Shown here: positions 1 through 17,370 of the stretch, in pieces
Layout: each line of letters starts with the position of its first letter
How positions within the stretch are numbered: the first letter of the stretch is position 1
NCBI RefSeq assembly: GCF_016859285.1
Contig: NC_053420.1
Coordinates: forward strand, 28,759,045 to 28,823,044
DNA: 64,000 bases
Direction of reading: 5' to 3'
Origin: Xiphias gladius
Taxonomy: Eukaryota; Chordata; Actinopteri; Istiophoriformes; Xiphiidae
Notes under the pieces: model-generated
Databases searched by the model: none
What the model saw: only the letters and a program-made list of their open reading frames with translations
What the model was told of the DNA's origin: nothing
Position numbers and translations under genes: made by a program

Positions 1-504
1 ACAGATCAGTATGGGAAAGCCCGAAGAATGGTTTTTACCCAGACTCAGTGGAGTGACTTTGATGTGGTTATCCTGCAACCCACTCTGTGCTGTGATCGCT
101 GCTGTCGTTCAGCGCTGCAGGAAATTCAGATTTGGTGTCATTTCAGTGAGACAGTCACTGGGCAAATCAGTAGCGAGGCGGTGAATAGAGAAACAATGAA
201 AGGATTGCAGGCTGTTCATTTTATCTGCCATTTCAACAAAGCTAGCCAGCGTTTGAATGTTCATATGTGTTCTATAAAATGCTTTGGTGGCTAAAATAGT
301 CATTGTTGCTGCATACCGTATGTTATATTTTTGAATGAGTGTTTCTAATGCAAGTAAGTGTAAGCAACATTTTTAAGTTTTGGCTGGTTGACGTGGAGTT
401 AGAGGATGTTGTTGGATATATTTCTTTTATAGACTCATTAAAGGGTTTTTATCTCCTAAACCTGCACTACTCGATATTTTTCATATGAACAATGGGTCTA
501 ATGA

Positions 505-860
505 CTACATGCATTGTGAAAGAGGTTGCTTTACTCTGCAGTTCCCCTCAGGTCTAAGGAGCTTTTTAGCCTCTTTTAGCTCATTGGTTAGGTTTTCCAA
601 CCCATAAATATGCTGCTGGTTCAGGTTCGTCAATCTAACTTCCAGCAGCAGCAGGCCGCTGTTTTCTGCAATTAGGTTCTGATAAAACCAGTGTATGCTA
701 CCTGCCAAACACCAAATAGCAGAGAAAGGTAGCAACTACCCGGAGAACACAGCAGAGTATTTAGCAGCTAAAGGCCACTCATATTTCACAGAGGCTAGTA
801 AAAAGCAAAACTCGCTAAAAGCAGAGAATTTATTGGACTATCACTTGTCGGGTCACCAGA
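505..860 (-). repeat. Dispersed repeat family A, copy 1 (inverted)
   Basis: On the minus strand this resembles the copies at 1284-1870, 14735-15120, 20900-21190 and 32720-33003. Shared landmarks are a block around AACAGCTGCCTGCTG and one around GAGGGGAACTGCAGAG. No coding capacity is visible. The class (SINE, MITE or other) cannot be fixed without a repeat library. Confidence 0.5.
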
Positions 861-1283
861 CACAAAAATGTTAATATTGCTCCACATCAGCTGAATGTGT
901 AAATAAGCAACTGTTTGCTAACATGTTAGCCATATTAACTTTGTAAGGTCATGCAGTATGTAAAACATACAAAGTTTAGCTTGTGGAATTAAAATAAATA
1001 ATAAAACTAACTGGTAACTAATTAGTCAAACTTGTCAATGAAGTCACTAGTAACCATGGTAAAATAAATGTTGTGGATTAGACATTGCAATATTTCTAAA
1101 AGGTAATGAAGTTTAAAGTAGCATAAAATGGAAATAATTAAGTACCACAGAATGTACTTAAAGCTGCATGAACTGCTTTTTGGCCACTTAAGGGCAGTGG
1201 AACAAACAGAAAACACGTTATTGACATTAATATGATAGCAAACATTTGCACATCCATGGGACACAGAAAAAAATAGGATTGAT

Positions 1284-1870
1284 TTGGAGTTCTTATTCTG
1301 GTCAACTAAGCCCAGTGCTCACTAAGTCCAATATTCACTTTCCTTTAACATCTATTTTGGTCTCCACAAATTCCTGAAAAAACATCAGATTCTTTAGTTG
1401 CTAAAGGCTCCTCTATGCTCACCAGCTAGTCGCTAACTTGGTCAGTCTTTCGGTTTGTACACTAACTTTATTAGAGCTTTTTTGCTGAAAACAGCTGCCT
1501 GCTGAAGCTGGAAACAAGGTTGATGAGACCAAAACAGTAGAGTACACAGCCACAAAACCAAAACAGTTAACTAAAAGATGCTAAAATGTTCTGTTGAGTT
1601 GAAGGGAACTGCAGAGTTGGGTGAAAATTCTCTGTCGGTTTGTCAAATGATCACTATGAGCTGCCTGTTGCTGCTGGAGAAGAGGTTGGCGACAACAATG
1701 AGAGTGAACCACAACAGAAAAGTTGTGGGCCGGAAAACCAAAACAAGCTATAAGATGCCGTAGGTTCTGTAAAGCAGAGTGAAACTGCAGAGATGGGTGA
1801 TAATTCTCTCCGAGTTTGTCTATGAATATCCCCTTTCACATTACACCTAATCATTTTAGCCATTGTTGAT
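1284..1870 (+). repeat. Dispersed repeat family A, copy 2
   Basis: This is a long copy of the same repeat family. It contains GAAAACAGCTGCCTGCTGAA near 1487, GAACTGCAGAGTTGGGTGA near 1605, and a partial second unit from about 1640 that repeats these landmarks. That suggests either a tandem arrangement or one copy inserted in another. Confidence 0.5.
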
Positions 1871-4243
1871 GTAAAAATAATTATGTGCGCAGCTTAAGCT
1901 CTTGAGTATATGTGCTTTACACTACTTGGGTAAATGTACTTTCCACCATTGGCGTGAAGTCTAATTAGTAAAGTACTGGCTCATCATTTACTGGTAGAAC
2001 TTTACCATATCGTTCCATAGAACAAGATCATTATCGTATTATATAAAATGGTAGTGGGTGTTAATAAATTTGAATTTCTACCATGTGAAAGCCCAGCCAT
2101 AACCATAACTTCATCACAATTGCTTAGGTTGCTCTGCGTCTGAGTAACAGATATTTTCAATAAGCATCATTAAAATAACAAAGCAAAGGAATCAGCATTT
2201 TCATTTTTTTGGGTTTATTTTTTCAAATAGGAAAATAGCATTTCTGGTATTCAAAAAAAAAAAAAAAATATATATATAGCCTGTTTTCAACCAGATACAC
2301 AGGCAGGACTGAGAGAGAAACAGAAAGAACTGAATGATGATTACGAAATACAGGTCTGGATGTAGGTCAGTAGAAGCAGCCTGGGGAGGCTGAGACACAA
2401 AGACCGCACTGGTTCAGACAGATAAACACGTCTGTCCGTCTGTCTGCTTTGAAAGGGTTTCTACATTAATAAGCATGGTTGTTTTTAAAGAATTAAACGT
2501 AGTGTATCCATAATGATGAGACAAAAGATGTGAGGATGATTGCTATGTAAATGACTGTGCACTGCTACATGCAAAAGTGCTCTATTTTTTAGTTTATCCA
2601 AAAGCACCAATGTTGCTTGAGCTAAATTAAGATTGCCAGTAGCCTACAGTTTTGTAGTAGTAAGTGTATGCTGGTTTAACAGAGACAATCCAGTTATGTG
2701 TAGCCTTCAGTTGTACAGTCTCTTCGTGTGAAGCACTGGTAGGTTAACAAGCACCAAAGTGTTGAGATCAAAGAACAAATGATAATAGTGACAACAAAGT
2801 ACAGTTGAACCTTCCCTTGAAAATAGGCTCTTTTTTTTTTTTTTTTTGGCATTTTACTGTTCTGACACATTTTATGGATCTGCTGTAAGAGCACAATGAT
2901 TGTTTTTCACTTTCCACTAACACAAGTGCACTTGAGTCCAGCAGATTCAGCTTAATGGTTTGTGAATGGGTAGAGTGGGACTCCAAATCCCATACCATAA
3001 TCAGTCTGACATTCCACAGATTGATCACGCTACAATCAAACTCACATAACAGACCAAAAAACCTCTCCAGAAACACCACTGAATAGCTTAATGCACTGAT
3101 TGAAAATCCTCTTCGATAGAAAAACATCTACATACAAAGGCTACAAGCTGTACACATTATCTTCGTCCTTTATGTTCAGTACACATTATATTGAGTATGA
3201 TAATACAGATGATTGAATATATGTTAGCTGCCTTGCCAGCTGTTTAAACTATTAGCTTTTCTTGTTGCTATCACCAACAGAAAAGTTTTACAGTAACTGC
3301 AACTGTAAATAAGAAAGAGCAGAGTTTCACAGCACTTTTGAACCACTGAGCCAAAGTATAACATATAGACAGAGCAATTTTCTAGGCCACGAGTCAGCTG
3401 CACAATGGTTTTGAAGAGAATTTTAGAGAACAAACAGCTTATAAACTGTCACGCACAGAGGGTGTCATTTTCATACTCTCACAGGGTCAGAACAGGGATT
3501 TCTGGTTTGGCAACCCCCACTTCGATCACAGTTAAATAAGAGCAGTCATATGATAACAGTACAACAGTAGGATCAAGTGTGATTCTGCGATATGGACAAA
3601 GGCATCAATTGAGATTAGGGTATACTGGAACTGAGAGAAGGCATACAGGTCAAAACAGGGAGGATTATGGTTGGACGAATGCAATAAAGGCTAGGTTTGG
3701 ATTTATAAAACATCAGAGGTTTAGGAGAAATTCTCAGCTTGGCTGGATAGTGAGCAAACGCCCAAGTTTAGTGTTACTGAATCAATGTCTCAGCATTTAC
3801 TCTTAATATCGACAGTCATACAATTCATTCAGAGTGAACTGTAACTCTGAAAATCTAAGTACTTAGAGGAGACCTCTGCTGCTTTAATCAGAATTTCACC
3901 CCACAGAGATGACTATCATGCTCTGCCACGTGAATTGTGTCTATTGCAAGCCTTATGATTAGAGCACATGGCATAAATGTGATGCTACGGAGTAGATTTT
4001 CACTTTGACAACGTACAAAAATGTTGGGAAGCTTTATCCATGTGGACCCTGAGTGTGGCTTTGAGAAAGAGGGGCGAATGCAAAAGTAGAAAGGAGATGA
4101 TATAATTACAGATACTCCCATTACTGTTACCACCATACTCTCAACAGCACCTGGTAGCTTGGAGACAGGAGCAGTAGTGCAAGCAGTGGTTGTAAGAGGG
4201 GCCTCTCTGTAAGACTGTCTCCTGTTATGTGCTTTGTTTTATG

Positions 4244-4246
<3 letters not shown>

Positions 4247-4326
<80 letters not shown>
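4247..4326 (+). repeat. (GT)n microsatellite in klf15 3' UTR region
   Basis: About 80 bp of nearly uninterrupted GT dinucleotide, with a shorter second run at 4337-4350. In the klf15 transcript it would read as CA repeats, about 310 nt after the stop codon. Confidence 0.95.
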
Positions 4327-4327
<1 letters not shown>

Positions 4328-4635
4328 TGACTGTATGTGTGTGTGTGTGTATGTAGGCCAGGAAATCCACTTTCAGCTGAGTTTTTCCTGAGGTCGCTGT
4401 TAGCTCAGTATAAGATGGTCTGCTCAGAAGTAACAGTGAAAAGTTAATGGCAGGGAGGAAAGAAAATAAGGAAATGATGAGGGTGAAACAGTAGCCAGCT
4501 CTAAAGATTGTTCTGAAAGTTCTGCTCGTGAAGCACCAAAAGTCCTGAGGGAGACCCGGACCCCACCCTGGCCAAAGCAAGCCCAGGCAGACAGGGTGGG
4601 AGGGTGTGGGGCAAGGTTGAGGCCAGCTGAAGGTG

Positions 4636-10076
<5,441 letters not shown>

Positions 10077-10143
10077 TGATCCAGGCCAAACGCAGAAGAG
10101 AGGATGTTGAGGAAACTCTACCCAGAAGAGGAATCACAAAAAC

Positions 10144-11348
10144 CTGCAAAGCAACATTGAGACAGGATTTCATTACCCAGCAGAAGAAATATTTACCCCA
10201 GAGTCTGAATTTTTTTATGTTTTGTCTCTTAAAACTGGATTATATGTATTTAAGAAATAAATTTATCCCACAGGTAGCTGGTTTGCTAAATTCTTTTCTG
10301 CTTAATTTTGGTGTATTGATTTATACAATACATAGAGACGACTTTCCACTTTTTCCACTTTTAGACAATAAAGTTCCGTTCATTTCTAAACCATAAACTA
10401 GGCCTGGGTGATATGGTTGAAGTCACATGATTAATTTGGCAATGCAGATTAATAGATTATAATATTGCAAATGCAGGCAACATCATGTACAAAATAATCA
10501 GATTGATGCTCAATGTATCAAACTGTGTTCTACGATGTTTTACAACAGACTCTTCATACATGTAAAACCATAAATAACTAATTTTCTTATGACAAATAAA
10601 TGCTCAGCATTATTCATTGATAAAAAAATTCATGAAACAATAACAGAATATGATACACCTCTGCTATACGCTAATAAATGATAACATTGAATTACTGCTC
10701 ATGTTTTAGATATGGTCTTTTGCGTAAACTCATTTGCCAGTGTGCACACATCAGGGGAAAATCTGGAGTTAGTGTCCTGCTCAAGGGCACTTCAGCATAT
10801 AGACAGGACAGGAAGAGCTGGAGACCAAACCACCAACCCCAAGATTAATGGCCAACCAGCCATGGACAGATTAACCTGTTTGGGGTCCCAGGGAGATGCT
10901 CTTGGGCCTCCACTGAGCCATGCGCTTATACCCACCTCCATGTTCCAATTCAGTACAGTTCAACAATGACTCCTATGCTAATATAATTAAATATAAACTT
11001 ATGTTAGATGGTGGTAATTTGATTAAATACAACTTTATCTGGAATTACGCACCGTGTTAGCACAATATAAACTAAAATAATCCATGTTTTAAATGAGATG
11101 GTGACACAAGGGCTAGTGTACAAGACACTACTAGAAAATAATAATACAGTAGCAGCCTTGTTTTATATTGCACATTCTCTAACACTTTTGTTAAAGGTCA
11201 TCTTAATCTTTGGGACCCAATCATTGGCAATTGTCTGCTACTATGAAGCCCCAATTCTATTTAACCATACATGTGTATAAACTGGAGCAGTAGCAAACGT
11301 TATTAGAAAAAAGAAAAAAATATATATAGAGATATATGTGTTTGTGTA

Positions 11349-11422
<74 letters not shown>

Positions 11423-11726
11423 TATATGTGTGTGTGTGTAAAATGGATAATTCTTTGATTAACTGATAGATTTCTAGGATGTGAAAAGTTAAACTCTAAT
11501 TAGCTGACAGATCGTCCTGTACCAGGACCACAGACCCCAGATAGACACCGCTTACAGCGTTAAACTAATCCCCATTTGCTTATGTAAAGGGCGTTTGCTG
11601 CTGCTGTCAGACCGTCAGGCACATGTTGCAGCAGGGCCTCAGACTTCACACAGTGCACGAACAAGGCGCTGTGTGAGAAGGGCCCGCACCGACGCGCCCA
11701 GGAGCATATGGTGAGGAAAAACTCAC
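10144..11726 (-). other. klf15 intron 1 (inferred)
   Basis: Bounded by a consensus donor (CCGG|GTGAGT, GT at 11726-11725) and an acceptor ending TTTGCAG (AG at 10145-10144), both on the minus strand. It holds no coding sequence, an AT microsatellite at 11357-11416, and a piece near 10760-10930 resembling the 3' part of the dispersed repeat at 24368-24660. Confidence 0.55.
11357..11416 (+). repeat. (TA)n microsatellite
   Basis: About 60 bp of uninterrupted TA dinucleotides, flanked by GT/TA-mixed sequence on both sides. It is within the inferred first intron of the klf15-type gene. Confidence 0.95.
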
Positions 11727-12210
11727 CCGGAGAAAACAACCGCCCGCAGGGATAATGCGCTTCCCTGCGTTTGAAAAGGAGGAGCGGTCGACAACATGGC
11801 AATCCGTCCGAACACTAGTGCGCCTGCATAGGAATCCACGAGTCTCAAGTTCGGCTGGGTCAAAAAAAAAAAAAGGTCTATTTATACTCCTCCGTCTCTC
11901 CGGATGGACCGAGCAGGAGAATCCCGGACATTTGGCTCGACCTACCGTGTGTGGTCCGGAGGAGGCTCGGTGGGGGAAAGCAGTGCCGTCGATGGGGTTT
12001 GTGTATTTTCGTGTTTCCTTTTTCCTCCGTCGTGTTATTGTCGGAGCACAGTCACATCCCGTCCTTGCCACGGGTCCATGTTGGCATTCCTTTTCCCAGC
12101 GTCACGTGACCGCATCGCTGTACAACTCGGAGGCACGGGTGCCGTTCCGCGCACCCGATTGGCCGAGCGCCGCGGAGGCTCGCCCTAAAAGGAGCGTTCT
12201 GATTGGCTGC
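11727..12210 (-). promoter_or_regulatory. Probable first non-coding exon and promoter of the klf15-type gene
   Basis: This GC- and CpG-rich block ends at a consensus minus-strand splice donor (11726). Two CCAAT boxes on the minus strand (ATTGG on plus) lie at 12158-12162 and 12202-12206, 44 bp apart. A palindromic E-box GTCACGTGAC sits at 12101-12110. Paired CCAAT boxes next to an E-box are typical of CpG promoters bound by NF-Y and basic helix-loop-helix factors. Transcription probably starts between about 12050 and 12150, but the exact site cannot be read from sequence alone. Confidence 0.6.
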
Positions 12211-13113
12211 CGCTCAATAAATTCTGACTGCCATGTGTTTGATGGAGGGATCGCTGTGGCGCGACATAACAGGATACAATCTGGCGTATTGACGGTGGGG
12301 GTGGGGGGCGAAAAAAATGAAAACCCCTTTTAATGTAACAACATTAGGACAACACGAGCAAGAGCCAGGCTTTCCATCAGAGCCGCTCCAGTGCTCTTCA
12401 TCCTGCATTCTGAAAGCCTGCGGTTGTTCTCGAGAAGAAAGGGGAGAAAACCTCCTCCTCTGCTGCTCATGCTGCAGAAGAAACAGAAACTACTCGACTT
12501 AAATTTTTATTGTAGTCCTTGGAGGCATTCATTTGTACCCTGGCGCCTGATATTTGCTATGAAACAGATATGCAGTTGCCGATTTCCTATTTTTGGGGGT
12601 GAAAGCTTCCTCTTTTGGCTCCTCCAAATGTAAAGGTTACAAAAACTGCAAAGATGACTCATCGGAACTCTGTTTGATTCAGTTCACACCAGTTGCTGTT
12701 TCTTTGTGCGCTGGCCTCCATGGATACTCGTCGTCTCTGAGAGGAAACACCTCGGTAGCCCCCCATGTTGACCACCGTCATGACTGAGTCAAACAAGAAA
12801 AAAGTGTCCAATGATGATGTAGTGGGTGATGTTCAATGAGAGCAAGGAAATGTTCCAAAAATTGAAATTAGGATCCGAATATTCGGGGAAAGTAAGAATG
12901 ATGCACAATACACCACCAACCGAGAGTCTACAGTGTGTTTTTCATGTTTATGTTTTAATTTTCTATGTTCTTCAAGTAAATAAATTACTATAAAACATTC
13001 TGCACAATCAGTTTGACTCCAACAGGCTCTGTTTTTGCCAGAGACACTGGCAGTTAAACTTTTAAGTATAACACACTCCTAAGAGCCAAAACATAACCCT
13101 TAGCATTCACAGA
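12211..13113. other. Upstream flank of klf15 promoter, no gene seen
   Basis: CpG content falls beyond about 12350 and the DNA becomes AT-rich. Several short open frames overlap here, but none has a recognisable domain or consistent splice sites. I see no gene. Confidence 0.6.
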
Positions 13114-13289
13114 CATTTAATAAATGGTTTGTGACACATTTTAATCTGGACATATGCATCAGTGTTTATTAATTTACAAGATTTAGCAACACTATAACTC
13201 CAAAAGGGGGAGTTGTAGTGTTGAGAAATACATTAACAAACACTTATATCTGCTTAAGATTACAGTATATAATAAACCATTTATTAAAT
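13114..13289. repeat. 176-bp near-palindromic element
   Basis: The outer ATTTAATAAATGGTTT at 13114-13129 recurs inverted at 13274-13289. The similarity continues inward (CAGTGTTTATTAAT against its inverse, CAACACTATAACTCC against its inverse) to a loop around 13203. The whole unit can fold into a long hairpin. It is best explained as a palindromic MITE or foldback element. Confidence 0.8.
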
Positions 13290-14093
13290 GATATACTGTT
13301 TATTAATGCTAAATAGGGGGAATTTAAATAAATTGTTGCTGAAACAATAAATTACAAGCGTTTGTGGCAGTCATAGAACACTGAGTGCAGAACATGCTGC
13401 TTATGTCAATGTTAATAAAAGATCCTTTATCATATACTTTTATCTATTAAGATTTAAATTTAAATTTAAACTTGATTCTGACACAGGCCCCCTAGAATTG
13501 GCTAACCTTGGGCCTTTGGGGGCTCTGAGGGTCTGGGGCCCTCTGTGGGGCAAAATTTTACAGGCTTTTACTGGGTCTGCGTTTCTGTAGATGCAATATA
13601 ACATTAGGAATGGTTTGTTTTCAAAATTTATTGAAAAGAAGGACACTACTGTAAATGAAGTTATAAATGAAGTAACTTACTGCAGGCAGTATCTTCATTG
13701 CTGAAAAAAACGGACAGCTATAGACATTGTCTAAATTAACTTGTATGTGGCACATTTCACTTTCTACAATTTGAAAAGGTTAGAGTATTAAGTATTACAG
13801 TATTTGATAGACGCTGACACTCGGAAAAAGTAAATAAAAGACACTACCAGTACCATGATGAAGTCTATAAAGTACAAAGGTGCTTTATAAAAAACTTCCA
13901 TCAGTCTTGACTAGATGTGATGTGCTTCTGGTCTGTTGTACAAAGGGGCCCTCTGGTGGTTCAGCAGAGCCACAAAAAGTCAGACCCAGCAAAGACGTAC
14001 AAGAAGTCTTGGGAAAGAGTTGCAGTTTCACTGAAGATGTATCATTAAAACCTACATCATATAACATGTGTGATTCGAAACACTTAACAGACA

Positions 14094-14148
14094 ACCATCA
14101 GCCACAACATTAAAACCGGTAACTGGTTTTAACTGGCTGATTGGTGTA
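14094..14148. repeat. Short inverted-repeat remnant carrying Tc1-type termini
   Basis: ATCAGCCACAACATTAAAAC is followed almost at once by an inverted, slightly diverged partner ending GGCTGATTGGTGTA. The same terminus bounds the transposon at 44833-45478. This looks like a copy reduced to little more than its two ends. Confidence 0.7.
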
Positions 14149-14149
14149 C

Positions 14150-14640
14150 ATCATCTTGTGATGCACCTTTCAATAATCAGACACCCTCACCGGGCCGACC
14201 CAGCCAGGGTTGATCAAGACCCGCCCTGTGTCCAGGTAGCGCTACCACACCCCCAGCTCTCCCCTCCTGAGCAACAGCCACCTTGAAGCAACTTCTGCTG
14301 CCTCATTGGCCATCTTGATGGCCCTTTTCCTAGAGGCCCCTGTACGTGCTCAGCATGTTGTAGGCCCTGCTGAAGGACTGGCCTGTGAACCCTCTGCAAC
14401 CCACCTCAATGGGCTTGCACCTCACTTGCACATTGCTTTGGCTTACTCCCGTTACCTCAGCGTACTTTGTCCTGTTCCTCTTGTTGGCCGCCCAAATGCG
14501 GTCATCTCAGGGAACGGTGAGTTCCAAGCTATTGATCTGCTTTGAGACTTCTGAGATGAGCACCATGTCTGGCCTTAGCGTTTCTTTGGTAGCAATGCCA
14601 CACCTCATAAAGTTGTTGTGGCGAACATGTGCACAAACAG
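14150..14640 (-). mobile_element. Retroelement polyprotein fragment (decayed)
   Basis: Read on the minus strand, the segment gives PDMVLISEVSKQINSLELTV, then IEVGCRGFTGQS and a downstream alanine/arginine-rich stretch, with stops between. This pattern recurs in the C-terminal part of reverse-transcriptase-containing polyproteins common in fish genomes. I do not assign the clade. There is no intact open frame and no reverse transcriptase core. Confidence 0.6.
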
Positions 14641-14734
14641 TTGCCTATTTATACAATCAGCTGACAACAAGAACATCAGCATTTCTTTGGGATCATGTGT
14701 CTAATCACATTACATTTTACGTCAAAGATTAAAT

Positions 14735-15120
14735 TTTCTATTTGGCGTAAGTCTAATATTTACTCTCCTTTAAGTGTTGTTTTGTTCTCCACCAACTTCT
14801 GAAGGAAGTATCTGGCTCTGTAGCGGCTAACTGTGTCTGTCTGCTGTTTGTTGCTGGACAGGTAGCGTGCAAAGGGTTTGTTAGAGCTTTTTCACAAAAA
14901 ACAGCTGCCTGCTGAAGCTGGAAACAGTAGAGTACCCGGTCATGAAACAAAAACAATAAAAAACAAGCTAAAAGACTGTAAAACATTCTGTAGAGTTGAG
15001 GGGACCTGCAGAGTTGGGCGTAAATTCTCTGTGGGTTTGTTAGTACAAATGACCCCATTCACACTACACATACTTATTTGATCTATTGTTCATATAAAAA
15101 TATTGCTTAGTGCAGCTATA
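14735..15120 (+). repeat. Dispersed repeat family A, copy 3
   Basis: It carries AACAGCTGCCTGCTGAAGCT near 14900 and GGGACCTGCAGAGTTGGGCG near 15000, then a tail CACATACTTATTTGATC. It aligns by eye with the copies at 1284-1870 and 32720-33003. Confidence 0.55.
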
Positions 15121-16090
15121 AAGTTTGAGACACAGTTTTCAAAAGTGATATGCTGCTTTCCCATATTAGCTTGTCACTCAAGTTTGGCAGTGGAGGAACA
15201 GCGACCGAACGGCAAGTCAATTCTACAGTGTAATTTAGAATTGGGTTGAGTCCAAATAAATCTGAACGAATTACATGTTAATTGAAAAATCACATATGTG
15301 GTGTCAGAGGTGGAACAATAGCAGACGTGTGGAGAGATGAAATGGTATCTTAGTCAAGGACATAGATCATTAATAAGAGTATAAGCGTATAACCAGAGTT
15401 TATAGAGCATGACCAGTATGGCAGTAAACATCTGGGACACCTGGCTTGAAACGTAGCTTTATTTTAAAGGTTGATTTTTTTTAATTTTTTTTTTCCTGTT
15501 GGGCTGTTGGCTTCGTTGTAATTATTGCTTACTGGCTGTAAGTGATGCTCCAGAAGCCAAACAGAGCATGCTGTATGGATGAGAAGACTGCAGCATGATG
15601 CACCGCACAAGGAGTGTCAAGACTCCAGTTTGGTCTCTTAGCAACAGTACACAGCAGGATATTGCTCCCCATCACTCCCTATACAAGAATATAAAAAAGC
15701 AAACTCATTTTATACATGAACATGGATTCTTTGTACTGCTTGATTGTACCAACAATGAATTGCTGTGACTGTGATGAAAGGACATTCAGTCACAGCATTC
15801 ATTCACATTTCATTACCAGCCTTAGATGGACGATTCACTTTACATGTGGCATGTGTCTTGAAAAATACAGCTAAATACTTAAAGGATCGCCTTATGTACT
15901 ATATGTCACTATGCTCAAACAGGTCCCTGACCCTCTTTAAACCTCAAGGAATGCAGCCACTCCTCCGACACAGGATCGGTCTCTATCACTCAGTATGCAT
16001 TTCTTCCACACAGCAACCGTTTCGGCATCGGCATGTCAGAGGTTACGTGCTACTGAATATCCTCGGCTGATGGTCCTGCTGGAGAGATGG
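15121..16090. other. Downstream flank of the slc45a3 relic
   Basis: No gene is recognised. If the slc45a3 relic is still transcribed, its former 3' UTR would lie at the high-coordinate end. The two open frames here (15765-16070 and 15995-16210 on plus) show no domain, and the second overlaps the relic's last exon in antisense. Confidence 0.5.
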
Positions 16091-16234
16091 TCAGAGTTGA
16101 AGGTTGGTGAGGCTGTAGATGACCCTGGCGGAGCAGAGAATTGCCAGCAGGCTGAAGCAGCAGGCGGAGGCCATGTAAGCCATCACACTGTTCACCAGCT
16201 GCACTACTGAATCAAGGCATATTGCCGGCAGCAC
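16091..16234 (-). pseudogene. slc45a3: slc45a3 relic, last exon (final membrane segment)
   Basis: The open frame encodes VLPAICLDSVVQLVNSVMAY and ends NLQL then TGA at 16093-16091. It aligns with the end of SLC45A3 (SIVQLSQSVTAYM). The two bases before the expected exon start are CG (16236-16235) where an acceptor AG is needed, after a normal pyrimidine-rich run. The phase (0) matches the preceding donor. Confidence 0.85.
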
Positions 16235-16839
16235 CGGCAGGAGATACAGAATTACATTTTAAATGGGTGATCAGGATAATTTCTATGCCGTTAAAGGCCA
16301 AACAGCTTATTCGTTTTACTATATAATGCTGAAGTGAATAATTTAATGATTAAAAAATTAACATTTTTTTTGTTCCTCAAATGATTAAAATTAAAAATAC
16401 AGGCCTGTTTTACTTGCCATTTTGTTCAATTTATTTAATTGGACATTGAAGGATGTGGCGGATGGTGTGGTTGGGATGATAATTTTGTTTTGGTTTCCCC
16501 TAACCAATCAGTAGCGAGGAATGTCCTGCTGGCGTCATTTTCAGGGAAGGTGCACTAGCTGTTGCTAGGAACAGTGAACATTTTTCTCTACTGTAGAAGA
16601 AATGACTGATATAACATTTGTTTCTTTTTTATACAAGTTGACTTACAACACCCTATATAGCTGCAATGATCTCATTCACATATGTCACGATGAATCTTTG
16701 TGGCCATTCTTCTGTCACTATTTTCCATTGATAGATAGTTAACTAGCTATTTTTGCATTTTAAATCCTGCCTAGAGGTTAGACTGCCAAAACTAAAACTT
16801 GAAAACAAATTGCAGCTCTGGGGCAGCTAACAGAGGTCT

Positions 16840-17370
16840 GGAACCAGGTTACTCTTTTTTTCACGGGTTTAAAGAACACTAAGAGTCTACAGCCATGCAA
16901 GCAGCTCTGTGAGGCTTTACTCTGTGGTGCTTTGAGCTAAATGCTAACATGCTCACAGTTATAATGCAAGCATGTTGATGTTTAGCAACCATAGTACTTA
17001 CCATGTTCACTATCTTAGCTTAGTGTGTTAGCATGCTAGCATCTGCCAATTAGCACTAAACACAAAGTACAGGAATGTCACAAGTAAAAAACACAAGTAT
17101 AGGAATGTCATTAGTTTTGTAGGTATTTGGGCGAAAAATTAAAAAAAAAAGTATTGCAGACCAAAAAAAAATTGTGGTGGTGTTGGAAGAAAATTTTGAG
17201 GATCAAAGTTACAATTCATCTTCTGGGAACCATGAGTGTCCGCACAAAATTTCATTGCAATTCATCCAATAGTTGTTATGATATTTCAGCCTGGACCAAA
17301 TTGGTGAACCAGCTAACAGACTTTTTCATCCCTAGAGATATGCTGCTAGAATGGCTAAACATTTCATATG
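16840..17370 (+). repeat. Dispersed repeat family B, copy 1 (in slc45a3 relic intron)
   Basis: It contains AAATGCTAACATGCTCACAG, GTTAGCATGCTAGCATCTGC and TTTCATTGCAATTCATCCAA. Related copies are at 18490-18860 (plus) and 20560-20880 (minus). It is non-coding; the plus-strand open frame at 17127-17480 falls largely inside it and is not a gene. Confidence 0.65.

Larger units (their letters stand above)
1..4635 (-). other. 3' UTR and downstream flank of the klf15-type gene
   Basis: There is no coding region I can support here. The klf15-type stop codon is at 4636-4638, so the transcript's 3' UTR continues into this stretch on the minus strand. It contains a long GT microsatellite near 4247-4326. 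A minus-strand ATTAAA at 3883-3888 is one possible polyadenylation signal, but it is weak and I do not assign the end. Towards position 1 lie two diverged copies of a dispersed repeat, given separately, and A/T-rich unique-looking DNA. The open frames here are short and show no family resemblance. Confidence 0.5.

Noticed and set aside
11755..12333. 192-residue plus-strand open frame in the klf15 promoter
   Set aside because: Long frames are expected by chance in CpG-rich DNA; there is no domain, and the signals point to a minus-strand promoter.
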